DNA of 64,000 nucleotides from Klebsormidium nitens (Eukaryota; Streptophyta; Klebsormidiophyceae; Klebsormidiales; Klebsormidiaceae). The DNA lies in contig DF236996.1 of assembly GCA_000708835.1 (NCBI GenBank), positions 154,397-218,396 on the forward strand, written 5' to 3'. This document shows, one piece after another, positions 22,561-34,600 of this stretch (the first letter of the stretch is position 1; the number at the start of each line of letters is the position of its first letter). The notes below the pieces were generated by a model. It was not told the origin of the DNA. It searched no databases and saw only the letters and a program-made list of their open reading frames with translations. A program made the position numbers and the translations under genes.

Positions 22561-24029
22561 GCAGGGTTCAGGGTTTGGGAAAGGCTTTGGTTTAAAAGAG
22601 GATTGTCCAACTAGTAGAGGTCTGTACAGAAGCTTGAATGTGTGAGCGGTACAGAGAGGCTAGAAGGAAACGGAGGTGTTCAGATTGTGCGTTCGAAGGG
22701 TCGTCGAATTAGGCGCCGTGTGAGTGTGTACTAGGAAAGGTAGAAAGCCCACATCGGTCCTGTTTCCAGAACAGCTGTTTTTGCTGTCGGTAGAGGTGTA
22801 CAGATATGCCGTCCCGGAGTAGAAACCAATGAAAATAAAGATTAGCCCAGTCGAACCCGCCGATCGGAGACTTGAAACGCGAGCCGTTTTCACGAGCTCT
22901 TTGTAGAAGAGAGAGAACGTATATGTCCAAGATTTCAGAGTATACATGTTAGCACTTGCTCGTGTGGTTCTTGGATGCTCGACTGCGGAGAGTTCTGTCC
23001 TCGAATCTGATGCCCAAGCCGCTCTGCTCACCGTACGGAGGACTAGAATGTCCTCCCCCTTGCAACTTTTGCGATGAAGGCTTTACTATGGGGTCAAAGA
23101 TTTCTCGTTTTCGAAGCAGTGAATCTGCTAGGGTTAGTAGGGTTACTCGCTCAAGTTTCGATCCCGGTCAACGCGGTCGACCCGGTAAGGGCTTCGGTCA
23201 ATAGGATCACGAATACATATGCCTTACCGTTTTAGGAACATGTCATGTCAATAAAATAGGGGAGGCAAATATGATTGACAACAGCTTTTTATCAGCCGCT
23301 TCCAAGCAAGCATGGATGAAAGATGCTGTAATTATTAAGCGGTATCAGGCTGCACTTGCAGGTATGGGCAAATTTGATGCAAGAATTCGAATGACCAACT
23401 TGCACATATGAAGTTCTGCTTGCAGGCTAACGGAACATGTTCAAAGTACTTCTTTCGACTGAAGAAGCCTGATGAATCCGTACATCCGATTCATATCTCA
23501 CATTCCGAATACGGAAATCACTTCTGCTTCAAAAAATCCATGTACGTATACTAAATGTTAGCTGAGACGTGGCGGGTCACGCATGGGCGACTGCAACCAA
23601 CAGTCGTCAAATTTGTGCATGTTTGTGTTTGCGCGCGTCGTGTTCATGAATCTCAAGCTACGTGGCTCAAGCTCTGACTGAGTAAAGGGTATTACAATTC
23701 CTGGCATCAAGGATGCCCAATCAGGATGTCCATAATTCTACGGATATGCTGCATGCGGCGCCACCCAGAATAATCCTGAAGTCTTCGAACGACCACCCTA
23801 ACGTGTGCCAAGCACATATGGTAAGCTTAACTGTCATTACTGAGGCGTTAACCGTTGTATACTGCGGTAGAGGTTCTGTGCGCTTCACTAATCATTTACC
23901 GAGGGATCTGCGAGACCTGCTTGGTCGGTCGGATGCATCTATAGTGAAGAAGTCGCCACGCGCACGACGTGGTTAGCTAGCCATGCCCCGTTTCTCTTCT
24001 TTGATTCTCGTTCTTTTACTGCGCGTTTC
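22561..24029. other. Convergent intergenic region between MDR reductase and GH16 genes
   Basis: Both flanking genes end here, so it should contain two 3' UTRs. A plus-strand open frame at 23713-23976 has no recognisable family or splice context. I see no repeats or RNA genes. Confidence 0.4.
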
Positions 24030-27000
24030 CTAAGTAGCGGCTCGATAGTGATCAAAACTGATCGCTTGGGGGAGCGCGTTCCTTAAGGTAATGCTTTCAT
24101 TACTTTCAGAAGGCTCTTGCGGAGAGACGACTCTCTCAATAGCGACGAATCCGCTCCAGATCCCATTCTCCCCTTCCAACCGGGTGAGATAATGACCGGA
24201 CCACTCTTTTCGAGTCCTCTCCAGATACGGTTCCAAACCCACGTCTTCCTTTCCGTCACCTGTACCCACATCCCCACTCTCGTTTTGGGCTTCGCAGCTT
24301 GACCCTCTCGGGGTATTCCGCTGACCCAAACTCCGGCGGTCGAAACGGAACGCCGCGGGCGGCCAGTCGTGCAGCCAGTCTTCCTCGCCGGCGGGCGCGC
24401 CCAGCGCGGCGGCCGGCAGCCGCGGCCGCGGCCGCCACTCCGCCAAACCCCTTAAACCTTTCCTGCGCCTGGCGATCCTGAAGATGAGCGCGCAGAGGAC
24501 AAGCGCCAAGACGCCCGAGAGAACTAGGACGGGGACGAGATATCCGGCCTTGGATTTGGGCGATGTAGCTGGGGTGGGACCGCTGGGAAACGCACCCGGG
24601 GGATGCAAACCGGAGATCGGAAAGGTGGTGGGCCGGGGAGAATTCCAGGGTGCCGAAAGCTTAACGGCGGAGACGTTGGACACGTGGAACACGAAGGGCG
24701 CGTCCACGTAGCTATTTGCGGTGCCTGCGATGGGCCAAGTTGGACGCTCAGCTTCCTTTCTTGTATTTCAGTTAGGCAAGTCAGATGTGTATCCATCAAA
24801 GTTTCAACTTCATTTCCTGTTGGGTGTTGTAAAGCGCCTTCAAGAATTCGAAAGAAGATACCTGCAACTGCCAAGCCTCTGTTTCTCCAAGTTTGCCAAG
24901 TTTTAATGATGTTGAAGAACAAAGAAACATCGCTGACATTTTCCATACGTTGGACAGTGGAAGCCAGAGGTGCACCGGCCAAAAGCTGCAGGTCAGAACA
25001 CTGATTCAGGAGAAAGTTTAGGATCAGTTCATTACCGTAAGGAACTTGTGAGTTGGTAATCTGAAGCGTCAAGAAAGTGTTCAAGTTCCGTTGGAGTTTG
25101 ATCGGAACTTATCCGTCCGGGTTCCGCCGGAAGCCTCACCTGACCAGCTGCCGTTATTCACGTCTGAAGCGTCCCAAATGGAAGTATACCTGCAAGGAAA
25201 GTTTTGCATATTTCTTCCTGAAGATGAGAGTCCGTCCCGATAATTTCATTTCTCCTGAAGTCTGAAGCCCTCATTATAAAAATCCACTACCTTCAAGCCT
25301 AAAGGCACTTTTGCAGGTCTTTACGAGCTCAGGTGTGAACCTACTCAACGGATCGAGCTAGCTTTTGGTAAGGTAAATTCTGATGAGCTCCCAAATGATC
25401 ATGTTTTGATTCGAAGTCCATACGACAGGGAAACTTCGAAACGGAAGGCAGACTTTTCCCCCTGCTTTGTCTTCGCCTTTCCTTTTTTGATAGTTGTGCA
25501 GTGATAGGCGTCACTTACAAAAAGCCTGGCAGAGTGGGGTATGGTAGCCCCGTCTTGTTGTACACGGTCCGCACCTCTAAGCCGTCGATAAACCACCTAA
25601 ATTTTGAATCCAAAGGCTGCCGTGAGACACACCGGCACACTCGAAATTGGGCCGGTAACAACGAATTATGGTTCAAAAGGCCTTTTGAAACTAGCCAAAT
25701 CTACATCGATAGCCTATGTTTGTTCTGTGCTTTTCCAAAATGAGGACAAAAGATTCTTCTCATCTTGCAAGCACTGCAAACAATCCTGATTGATTGGGTC
25801 TGATTTCACAAGAGTATCTAGACCGGTAACTGGAAAGCCGATGCGATTAAGAACTCACTCATCAGGCCGGGACGGATGACGATAAGACTTCAGGTATTAC
25901 GGTGGTTCTGACTTTCAGGGCAACCAAATCGCGTAGCTCTCCGTTTGATTTTGAAGTCGACCTTATGTATCCTTTTTAGACCATTCGACTAGAAGTTTCC
26001 GACATACTCGTCATCGGCCGCTCACTTGATTCGCAGAGGTGTCCAGTCGATTTGGTACTCGTGAAAATCTTTCGAACAATCAAAACCCAGCTCGATGATT
26101 TTCTCGTTCCCCACACCGAGTGTCGTGGCGCTTCCGTTCACATAGTAGTTCACCTGCAGACCAAACCCAATGTTTCAGAGTCGCAGCCTTATCCCGAGGA
26201 ATGGACCCATCCACTCTGGACTCATTCCAGAGGGTCAGCGTTTATGCCGCCACAAGAATGTTACTTTGAAAGAATTAAGATTCCGCCGTGACCGTCTTCC
26301 TACCATGTGCGGTATTGTGGCAGGATCTTTCACGTGCATGGCATCAGAGGCAGAAAGAATGCAAGCGTAACGGCTGATGTGATTGAAAAGAACAGTAGCT
26401 GTCCCTCATACAGATCTGCGGTTCCTGACCAATCCACTTCAAGCCCTAACCAGCCCACCAGAGGACTATCAAAAAACCTGTGTTTCGAGATGCGCATCCA
26501 ATCCATCCAATGAGTATGCTAGTGTGCGTTCTCCCGCCCTCAGGTGACACGAAGCACGAACATCTACCTGAACGATCGACTTATTTCTGCCCAGCCACTC
26601 GAAATCGATCTCGTCTTGCGCCGGTTTTATCCCCGCGGTTTCTCGGCTGCAGAGGTTTGGAAAGAATCGTTCAGGCAGAGCTTTGAGAATCCGAACCTGA
26701 AGGTTGGAGGGCTCTACAATAAGCAAGAATGAGCGCAGCTCGATTAAAAGTCAGCAGAACGGATTCAACTATTTGGATAATGGTCAGAAATGTTTTGCGG
26801 GTACCCGGCTGCCATTCTCCCTGGTGCTCGCGGACTTACCTGGACGTGTAGAAATTCGGTAAAAGCCCAGTAGTGTTGCCTGCACACAAACTAGCGTTCT
26901 AAATGAAAACGACAATGCACTAGCTTCACAGATTCTGTGCTTTTGCATTGATGCTTGGTGTCTTCAACTTTTTGGTGTTTCGCCCATACTGATGCGGGTG

Positions 27001-28216
27001 GAACATCAGCATGGATGTTCCGTCGTGCTTCGAGACCAACTTAGAGCGAAGCAGAAGCTCAAACGTCAGCCGGTCACTCAAAAGTTTTCAAGGCAAGATT
27101 TGGAGGCGTCGGAAAACGGGAACTTCGTCCACCGTATCTCAGCTTCCGCGTTCTGTTTGAAGAGGAAGCAAGCTCACCTGCGGGACACTTGATCATAGCT
27201 GAAAAGATGCTGTACACGTAGCGCTGAGCGGTGTGAATGCGCGCTCCCGCCGCGGAGCCGCTCTTGGCGGAGATGCTACAAACGCATGCGATGAGCGCGC
27301 TTGCTAATAGAAAGATTCCATTCTCTTAAAATAAACCTCACTGCCTTTGAACCCGCTATATTGGGCTTGATTTGAGACTCTCTCCTTTGATCCATTGAAG
27401 TGCAGAATAATCCAATTTCAAGGAGCGCAAGTGGAATGATTGTTTGCAGCACGTGCCTATTGCTGGCAGTGGCCATGGCTGTTTTTTTTGGAAAAGCAAG
27501 AGCTGCTGTGAGTGCGAGCTTGAAAAAAATAGATCCTACCGAAACGCATCGGTAAGGTGAATAGTACTCACGTGAGACTTAAAGAAGCTCCTGAGTCAGC
27601 CACATTCTGAAGGTCTGCAAAAATGAGGTTTGAGATAAGAGATAGCTTTCTCATTCACGCCTGATGCACAAATCATGACGCTATGAGCCCTACTTGTATC
27701 TCCTCTCCATGAACGCGCAAATCTCAAGCGCTTTGCCCTGTATTACTTGTTTCAATCAAAAGGTATGGATTTCCGGATACTCACATAAAGCTTGACAAGT
27801 ATCTTAGAACTTTCAAGCAGATGGGCGGTTTTCAAAAGCAACCCTCATGATCGAAGCAAGCCAGATGCTACGAAATTTTGTCTTGCTTGCATGCATGGTC
27901 AGATTCGTAGGCAATCAAGCGAAACAAGCAGCTTCAGCATCTCGACTAAATTGATGTTCGTGACACAATTGATCTAGGAGAGATCTCGGCCAGGAATTTT
28001 TGAAGAGCACTTACTGTAGTCACACCAGGCAAACGGGGTTTCCGCCGTCATGTTTGCGGGCAGCAGCGTTCCGTTGTTCAGATCAGGATCGGAAGGCAGT
28101 CCCTCAGGGTCCCCTGTTGCGTTCCGTTCGACCAGAAGAGCCCTGTGAGCGGAATCTCGATCGACCAGCTGAGCCTCAGCGGACTCCAGAAGAAACAGCA
28201 AAGCAAAAGAAACCAT
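24030..28216 (-). CDS. Secreted GH16 glycosidase/transglycosidase with C-terminal membrane anchor, 10 exons
   Basis: Exons on the minus strand: 28216-28015, 27614-27572, 27275-27178, 26879-26840, 26646-26568, 26153-26026, 25596-25519, 25189-25140, 25060-25036 and 24711-24030 (1425 nt, 474 aa). A signal peptide (MVSFALLFLLESAEAQ) is followed by the GH16 domain. GARIHTAQRYVYS and the catalytic motif DEIDFEWLG (the two Glu of E-x-D-x-E act as nucleophile and acid/base in the family) are visible, then DFHEYQIDWTPLRIKWFIDG and SIWDASDVNNG. After a Pro/Ser-rich linker comes one membrane helix (YLVPVLVLSGVLALVL), a basic stop-transfer (RRRK) and a ~120-residue cytosolic tail. The pattern resembles XTH and fungal Crh-type enzymes that remodel wall glucans; the substrate cannot be read. 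Exon 9 (25 nt) is inferred because it alone fixes the phase between exons 8 and 10. Confidence 0.88.
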
Positions 28217-29281
28217 GGGACTAGAAAACAACGAACGTGCGCGGAAAATTTTCCCTCCGTGCCGCAAAATTACTGCCCAGAACTGCATCATCGCTAGAAT
28301 GCCTTCGCCCCCTTATCAGGCTTTGTTGTTTTCTTTTGACATTCAAAACCTGTGTCACGCAGTCAACGGCCAGTTTTCTTTACATCAGCAACAGCGCCTC
28401 CTTTCAACAACCCCTACAAGATCTTTGTGAATCTTTCTTTCCTATACTTGGAGATCAAATCCTCAAGTATCAAGGGCCCAAGACCTAAGTCGCCCCTCTT
28501 GAGTTCTGTTAAAATTGGCGGCCGAAAGCAGGTCTTCCTTTCTATGCAGCTTCACGGCACAGTCGATTTGAACTCGCACTCTAAATCTCGAGGACTCGTA
28601 GTAGGAGGTAATCTACCTTGATACTTTTCTACTTTGAGAATGAAAGGGGCGACTCAATCCTGGTAACTTGCGTGATCAGTTATCTTGGAATCGTCTGGCG
28701 GATTGATCGAAGAGATACTGGATAACGGATATCAACCGTTATGAGAAGTCCACCAGCTGAAACCAGTAGGATCACCAAAGTTTAGGTCCGGTCTGTCTGG
28801 CTTCCCTTGCCTTCCGACCGGGCCGGACGTTCTGATTGTCTTGACGACGTCAGATGGGAATCTACTGTCAGATTCCAGGTCCACTATTCCCTGGCGGTTG
28901 GTTCCACTGTCGGTTGCAGACACTTCCAAGACTTAAGCACCGGAGCGACTGATATACACTCGACGCGCCATATTCAAAATTCTGACCCGGAATTCTTGGT
29001 TGAGTCGTTTTCTTGCTCTCCAAACTGGTCCGTTGGGCTTCAGATTCCGTCAGCTCCTACCCAAGACTTGGTGCGCAGCGCGCGCCGAGTTCAACTCGTT
29101 GGAAGTTCCAAGGTGCGGGAACTATGCACCCTGCCTAAGAGCGAGCCTTGTACTGGCTCGCAGGACCCCCTGGCCAGCGCCGAATCTTGATACTACTCAA
29201 GATGTGCTTGCATATATATCGCCAAACCGCATCATGGATCAACACGGCGCGGACTCGTGAGGATAATACAGAACAACACTG
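28217..29281. other. Upstream region of GH16 gene; no supported gene
   Basis: The GH16 promoter should lie at the left end. An open frame at 28807-29190 (+) shows no family resemblance and no splice signals that chain. Nothing else is supported. Confidence 0.4.
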
Positions 29282-29577
29282 ATCACAAAATGACCCCCCC
29301 GACAAATTGACGCGCTAAAGGTGCCAAGAGGGTTTGCTCCATATAGGCAACAAACATTACAACAGTTTGGAACCACGAAGGCACCAATTACGCCCTCGAT
29401 GACTAAGTGACGCCCACTTGACACGTGCCTTTTGGTCGTCAAATATGCTTCAGGTCCAAATTGGTGTTATGATGGTGTCAATTTGGCAACTGTTGGGCGG
29501 ATAACATTACAACAGTTTGGTGCGGGCATGGGTGATGCCCTTTAGGCGCCAGTTCGTCGGGGGGGGGAGTTTGTGAT
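29282..29577. mobile_element. Small non-autonomous element with ~40-bp terminal inverted repeats (MITE-like)
   Basis: The left end (29282-29321: ATCACAAA, a C run, then GAC...CTAAAGG) matches the reverse complement of the right end (29539-29577) over about 40 bp with a few mismatches. The ~296-bp interior has no reading frame but carries an 18-bp direct repeat (29353-29370 and 29503-29520). This is the build of a miniature inverted-repeat transposable element. No clear target-site duplication is visible, so the superfamily is unassigned. Confidence 0.7.
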
Positions 29578-29863
29578 GCATACCTTCCAGTTCCGAACAT
29601 ATCTTATGCATAGCGCTCTGATTTGTAAGCCGATATGTCTACTAGTAGCACGTAACACGAGAATGCTCAATCGACGCAGCTTGGAGATCCCGATTTTCAG
29701 CGGTGGGTTACTTGGCTACGTCTTCCCACATACATTAAGCAGCCAACTTTTTATCCTGTATCACAATTTCTACTGGATATAACACCACACTTACCTAAAC
29801 GGCTTCATAGTCAAGTTTCCTACAGTCAGCTAAGCCTGCATGGAGCTTTTATAACCGCTTCTG

Positions 29864-30331
29864 TCAGGGTTCATCCAGATATTGCTGCAAAGACTTGTCG
29901 ATATGTCCGAATGGGTTCCTAAAGGTGCGATAAAACAAGCCCGATTCCAGCGTTACCTGCCTGACAATATTCTTCAGCTTTCTGTTCCCCTCAATCAAAG
30001 TTCTTTGCTTCGCAGCGAGCCGCTCCACCATGAACGTTAAACGGTCCACAGGCGAGACTGACGTCACCGGGCTATCACGCAGAGTCCTGCTGACGCACCG
30101 CAAGCAGCCGACATCTGACGTTGCCAGACCACCTCGCTGTCGCAGTACAAGGATGACGTCGAGCATCTTCTCAAGCGTCTCTCGCCCCATCCAACTGACT
30201 GGGGCCGCCTCTTCAACTTCAGAGACGTTGATTTCCGGTCCGTGAAGGGGTTCTATAATCAAGGAATCCCTTAGTTCGCTGTGAGCGGGAACGTCCGTGC
30301 TTTGGACTTCCGCTACATTGGCATCTGTCAA
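29864..30331 (-). CDS. Hypothetical protein, single open frame of 155 aa
   Basis: An uninterrupted frame with protein-like composition: an acidic N-terminus, a central helix-rich segment (ETLEKMLDVILVLRQRGGLA) and a basic C-terminal segment (LAAKQRTLIEGNRKLKNIVR) that could form a coiled coil. I do not recognise it. A donor-like GTAACG follows KNIVRQ near 29957, so the real gene could be spliced and extend leftward. It would be divergent from the TBC gene at 31695. Confidence 0.35.
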   Translation of the reverse strand: MTDANVAEVQSTDVPAHSELRDSLIIEPLHGPEINVSEVEEAAPVSWMGRETLEKMLDVILVLRQRGGLATSDVGCLRCVSRTLRDSPVTSVSPVDRLTFMVERLAAKQRTLIEGNRKLKNIVRQVTLESGLFYRTFRNPFGHIDKSLQQYLDEP

Positions 30332-31694
30332 TGAGCTCCGGCCGGCGACAACGGCCGCCAGTGACCGAGTTCGCTGATCAGATGGAGCATTTGCGTCCGG
30401 GAGAGGATCTGCAAGACATACATATGCTGAAATCTCTCATTTGCCCGGATCAGGATCCGCAGTATGTCCTACGCCTTGACCTCAACAGCAGAAGGAGTTC
30501 TGTTTCAAGAAATGAAAGTACGAAATTGAAGAGATACAGTCGCTGATAAGATTTACCGATAGAGAAAAGCGTTTGAGTGAAGCTCGGAGACCGCTCAGAT
30601 GGGGGGCTCACGATACAACATCGCAGCTCAGAAGGATATTTCAGCCATTTACCGGTAGCTTCAAATTGAGGATCAGTACGATAATCAGTACTGGACAGGA
30701 ACCCTTGAGAAATGCACAAGCAAGGCGATATATATTAATTGCCTGTGAGTTGATCCGTCGAAATGACTGGCGAAGACGACCTCAGTCTATCCAACAGGAA
30801 CGTCATGAGTCTGGTTCCAAGGTCATCTTTGCCTAATCTGAGTATTGTCAGTTTAAAGAAGTACTCTGACGGATGTCAGTTGGAATGAAGCCTGTTTTTT
30901 CCTAAAGGATGATATCAACGGAGGCAGTTTGTAGAACAAAGATTCAATCTTTCAGGACGGACTCCTCCTTCACCATCATTGCGGTGTGCTAAGCATTAAT
31001 GACAAAGTAGATCAAGCAGAAGGGGAGTTGAAACGATGAGATCACGGACTGACCTATCCTTGATCACTTTGAACAAAAGCTGCTTCTACAGTACTTATTG
31101 CAGTAGACAAGTTTGCATGCAGCGGCATCAACTCACCTGAATTCAGCACATGAGGCGGCCGAGGCGCAGCGTCCGAGTTGTTCTCACCAAGTCCCGACTC
31201 CCTGCCAATCTGATGCGGCCGGAAGCAGCTGAAGAAGCTCTGGAGAGGCATCTTGGCGATTTGGCGTGTCCTAGCTTAGGCTTAGCATTTGGAAGCCGCT
31301 CTATTTGAAATTACTGGCTTAGCAGCGCGCACGCGGCCGCGATCCGGTGAATTCCCAGAGGGTTTGGACACAGGTTTTACGTTCGGACAGTGCCTACGCG
31401 CGCGGCGTGGTCATTCGGACGGCCACTTTGTGGTGGCGCCATGAGGTGCTTTTCAATCCACTCCGCTGTAGGTAGACTTCAGCTGAGCACACGCCTCCTC
31501 TGCTGTGGCCGCCCTTGAAGTTGGGAAGCGATCTCTCATCTTCCTTGGTCCTGGATCTTGATTAGCCTTGCTTCTTGTTGCCATGGTGACATCATTGAGG
31601 CGCAATTCAGATTCGATGCTCCTGGAGGCTGAAATTCAGGGTGCCCTTCAACCATGCAGTCCGCTGTCCTGCCTTGATCTGAGACACGACTAGC
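30332..31694. other. Upstream region of the TBC gene; no supported gene
   Basis: No exon chain was recognised. CpG-rich sequence at about 31320-31430 and the leader just before 31695 probably represent the promoter and 5' UTR of the TBC gene. Confidence 0.35.
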
Positions 31695-34600
31695 ATGTCC
31701 AGCACAAGCACCGGTCATTGGGCGTTTGACTCCTGGAAGATGACGCAGCAGGTTCTAGACTCGTATGGTTTCTCTCATGCCCTGACTGGTGAGGAAGCCG
31801 TTCAGCGGCAGATGTGCGAAACGAGGGCGAGGGAGCAGCAGAAGGTAGGGCAGCTCAGTCTTCTTTTCCTCTTTCAGATCGATGGCTTGCAGTTTCAGAA
31901 TTAGTTGTCGGCAGATTGTTGTTGTTGATCAGGGTGTCATGAGTCCATCTGCACGACGAGCACAGTGGATTTGAGATCAAGTAAGGTGTCATGCCTCATG
32001 TTGAGCAACTTTGTATCCTCATCTGCCCCAGTTGAATTAGGGTTTGAGAAGCCCGTCGACATGGGGTGCAGCTTCAATACTTCTCTTTGTTTGGAGTTTA
32101 GCTGTTCCTCTTAATGTGGCCGCAGCTATCTCGCGTGGCCGTCACAATGAGCTTCTAGCCTGTGCAAGAGAGCCTGTGCTCCCCTTTGTGGCAATTGAGT
32201 CACGGCCTTTGCAATTCTCTACAAAGGGTTTGCAACCTATTTCAGCGCACCCACCTTTCGTGCCTAGTTGCATGCTCCTGGCAGAATCTAACATGGTAGA
32301 TGGGCCGCAGAGCTCAAGCTTCGGATCTTGATATCTTTTGACTTAGTGGCACTGCTTGGTCTGATTGCATTGCAACGTAGATCAACCGGCCTATCTGCCA
32401 AGGGAACGACACACACTGTCATGTCAGCAGACTGAGAGTATCGGGTGTCATCATGATACAGCGGGCAGAAATATCCAACAAAGTGGGGGTCTTCTTACCT
32501 AAACCATGGGGAGCAACAGGCTTACAATTGTGGCTTTTTTTTTTCACGCATGGGGCCTCCACTTCTGCCTTAAATTGACATCCTTCGGCTTTGCCAGTCA
32601 AACAAAACCGGCGCGCAACCAGAAAATAATGTTTTTTTGACCCAATACGTGCTGCAGATGTGGTGGGAGAAGGAGCGGACGCTAGGCCCGGGGTGGTATG
32701 AAGACGAGCTTGAGGCGGGCCAGAATGGCTTTGCTGGGGGGTTCTCAATGGCTGCCGTCACAGCAGTGGCAAACGGTTCTTCCCTGAAGAAGCTGATACG
32801 CAAGGGCATCCCGGCGCAGTCTAGAGCAAAGGTAATTGCGTTCGGACCTGAAGTTTAGAGATAAGTGGGTGTTTGGAGCAGATGCAGTAGCACGTTATAT
32901 GTCCTGGGGCCCAAAGTCTTGCAGAGTTCGCTGTCCGGCTGCTGTCCCGCTTTCCGGATGGAATTTGTGGCCCCATTTCTTATGACTTTCAGAAAAATGT
33001 GTGCAAAGCTGGCCCGTGCGCTGCTTCCAACTCCGGGACTCAAAACGGCCAGAAGAAAATGAAAGGAAGCCAAGATCGAGGGGGACAAGGGGGAAGGATA
33101 TGAAAGTACCAGTACGATGCGAAAGCAGCAATATGTAAGCACGACGTGATGATGCATCTTCGGTCTCACAGGTGTGGTGGAGTTGTTCGGGAGCTGGCAA
33201 GAAGGAGCGGGAAGCTGGGGAGGGGTACTATGCGAACCTGCTGAAATTGGTGGAGGGGAAGGAGACGGTGCACACACGGCAGATTGACAACGTGAGTGCT
33301 CTGTGTTTCAAGTAGCAAACACCTTTTGCTTTGCTTGTGATGGACCCCAGGCGTCTTAAGGGTTTTGACCTGTCTAAAATAGGTTGGCTCTTTCCTCAAA
33401 TCGATCCTGAGGCGTCCGAGAAGTTTTTTGGATTCATGCAAGGCTGCCAGTATGGCGAGTCCGCCCTGTTGCGAGTTGGCGCTCAGCGGTCTCTCAGACT
33501 CTCTGGAAACCTCTGTGCTCTTTCCTGCAGTCAAAATTCTGGTTCGCTTCAGGCATGTTGAAGGAACAACGATGCTCGTCAGGCCTGTTGAACAGAATCG
33601 AAGTCAGGGAACAATCACAAACATCTTCTAGGGTCAGGGTGTATGAGAGCCGACAGTCTTTTCTGATTGATGTGTCAGAGTAGATCTCTAATCACAACTG
33701 CTTCTCGTTCACACCAGCTTGAAATTGTCTGTGTATATTCTCTGTCCTTCTCGGGGATTAACGTCACCCTTTCTCCCAACAGGATGTACATAGAACGTTT
33801 CCCGGGCACCCCTGGCTGGACTCCGAAGAGGGGAAAACGCTGTTGCGACGGGTGCTCGTTGCATACTCCTGGCGCAACCCCGGCGTCGGTTACTGCCAGG
33901 TCAGTGGCACGTGCCTTTCTGCCTGCCTGGCCTGACACAAGTCCTGGATTTGACGTGCTGCCTGGAGCTTCCGCGGTTTTATTCGGAACTCAAGCCGTTT
34001 GGATAGAACGGGCTTGTAGTCGTCGCTACAAGTGGAATGTACGAGGACCTGAATAGGGAAAGGAACCGAATGTGAACGATCGGAGAAGTCTCCGGGCTTT
34101 TCCGACCAGCTCATACGAGCAGCTGTGACGATAGCGGCGACTTCTCCTTACTGGCCTCCTCTGCTGTCGCTTATTGTGAGCGGCCGAGGGGTTTCGGGAG
34201 GAGCCGAGTGCCTTGTCACCAGAAGTCTTTACAATTGCAACTTCTTCTTGCTTCTCTCTTCTATTGACTAATACTGACAGTCTGTCCCCTTGTCTACACT
34301 CTCTCGGTCTCTCATCTACCCAGTATTAGAATTAGTCTACGGATCTCTTGCTCTTACTCACGGTTTGACCCTCAATTTTGGTTGTGTCCTTCCCCCAGCT
34401 TTTGCCCTTCCCTATCTCGCAGTTGGCCTCATCACTCTCCGTTCCATCCTGCAGCGTCCGTACTATCAGCAAGTCACAATGACTCTGTTCCTGCCCGTGT
34501 ATCTGTTTATCTCGTTTCCCTTGACCCAGCGCTTAACACCCTTTGGTTGCAGTTCATGAACTATGATACGGCTTTCCTGCTTCTGGCCATGTACTTTCTC

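Noticed and set aside
23713-23976. Plus-strand open frame of 87 codons
   Set aside because: No family resemblance, no splice partners, lies between two convergent gene ends.
24256-24481. Ala/Arg-rich frames opposite the GH16 tail
   Set aside because: Shadow frames of the GC-rich GH16 last exon.
28807-29190. Plus-strand open frame of 127 codons
   Set aside because: Composition is not protein-like, no motif or splice context; probably chance.
30331-30546. Plus-strand open frame of 71 codons overlapping the start of the minus-strand hypothetical gene
   Set aside because: No motif, no splice signals that chain, and low-complexity composition.
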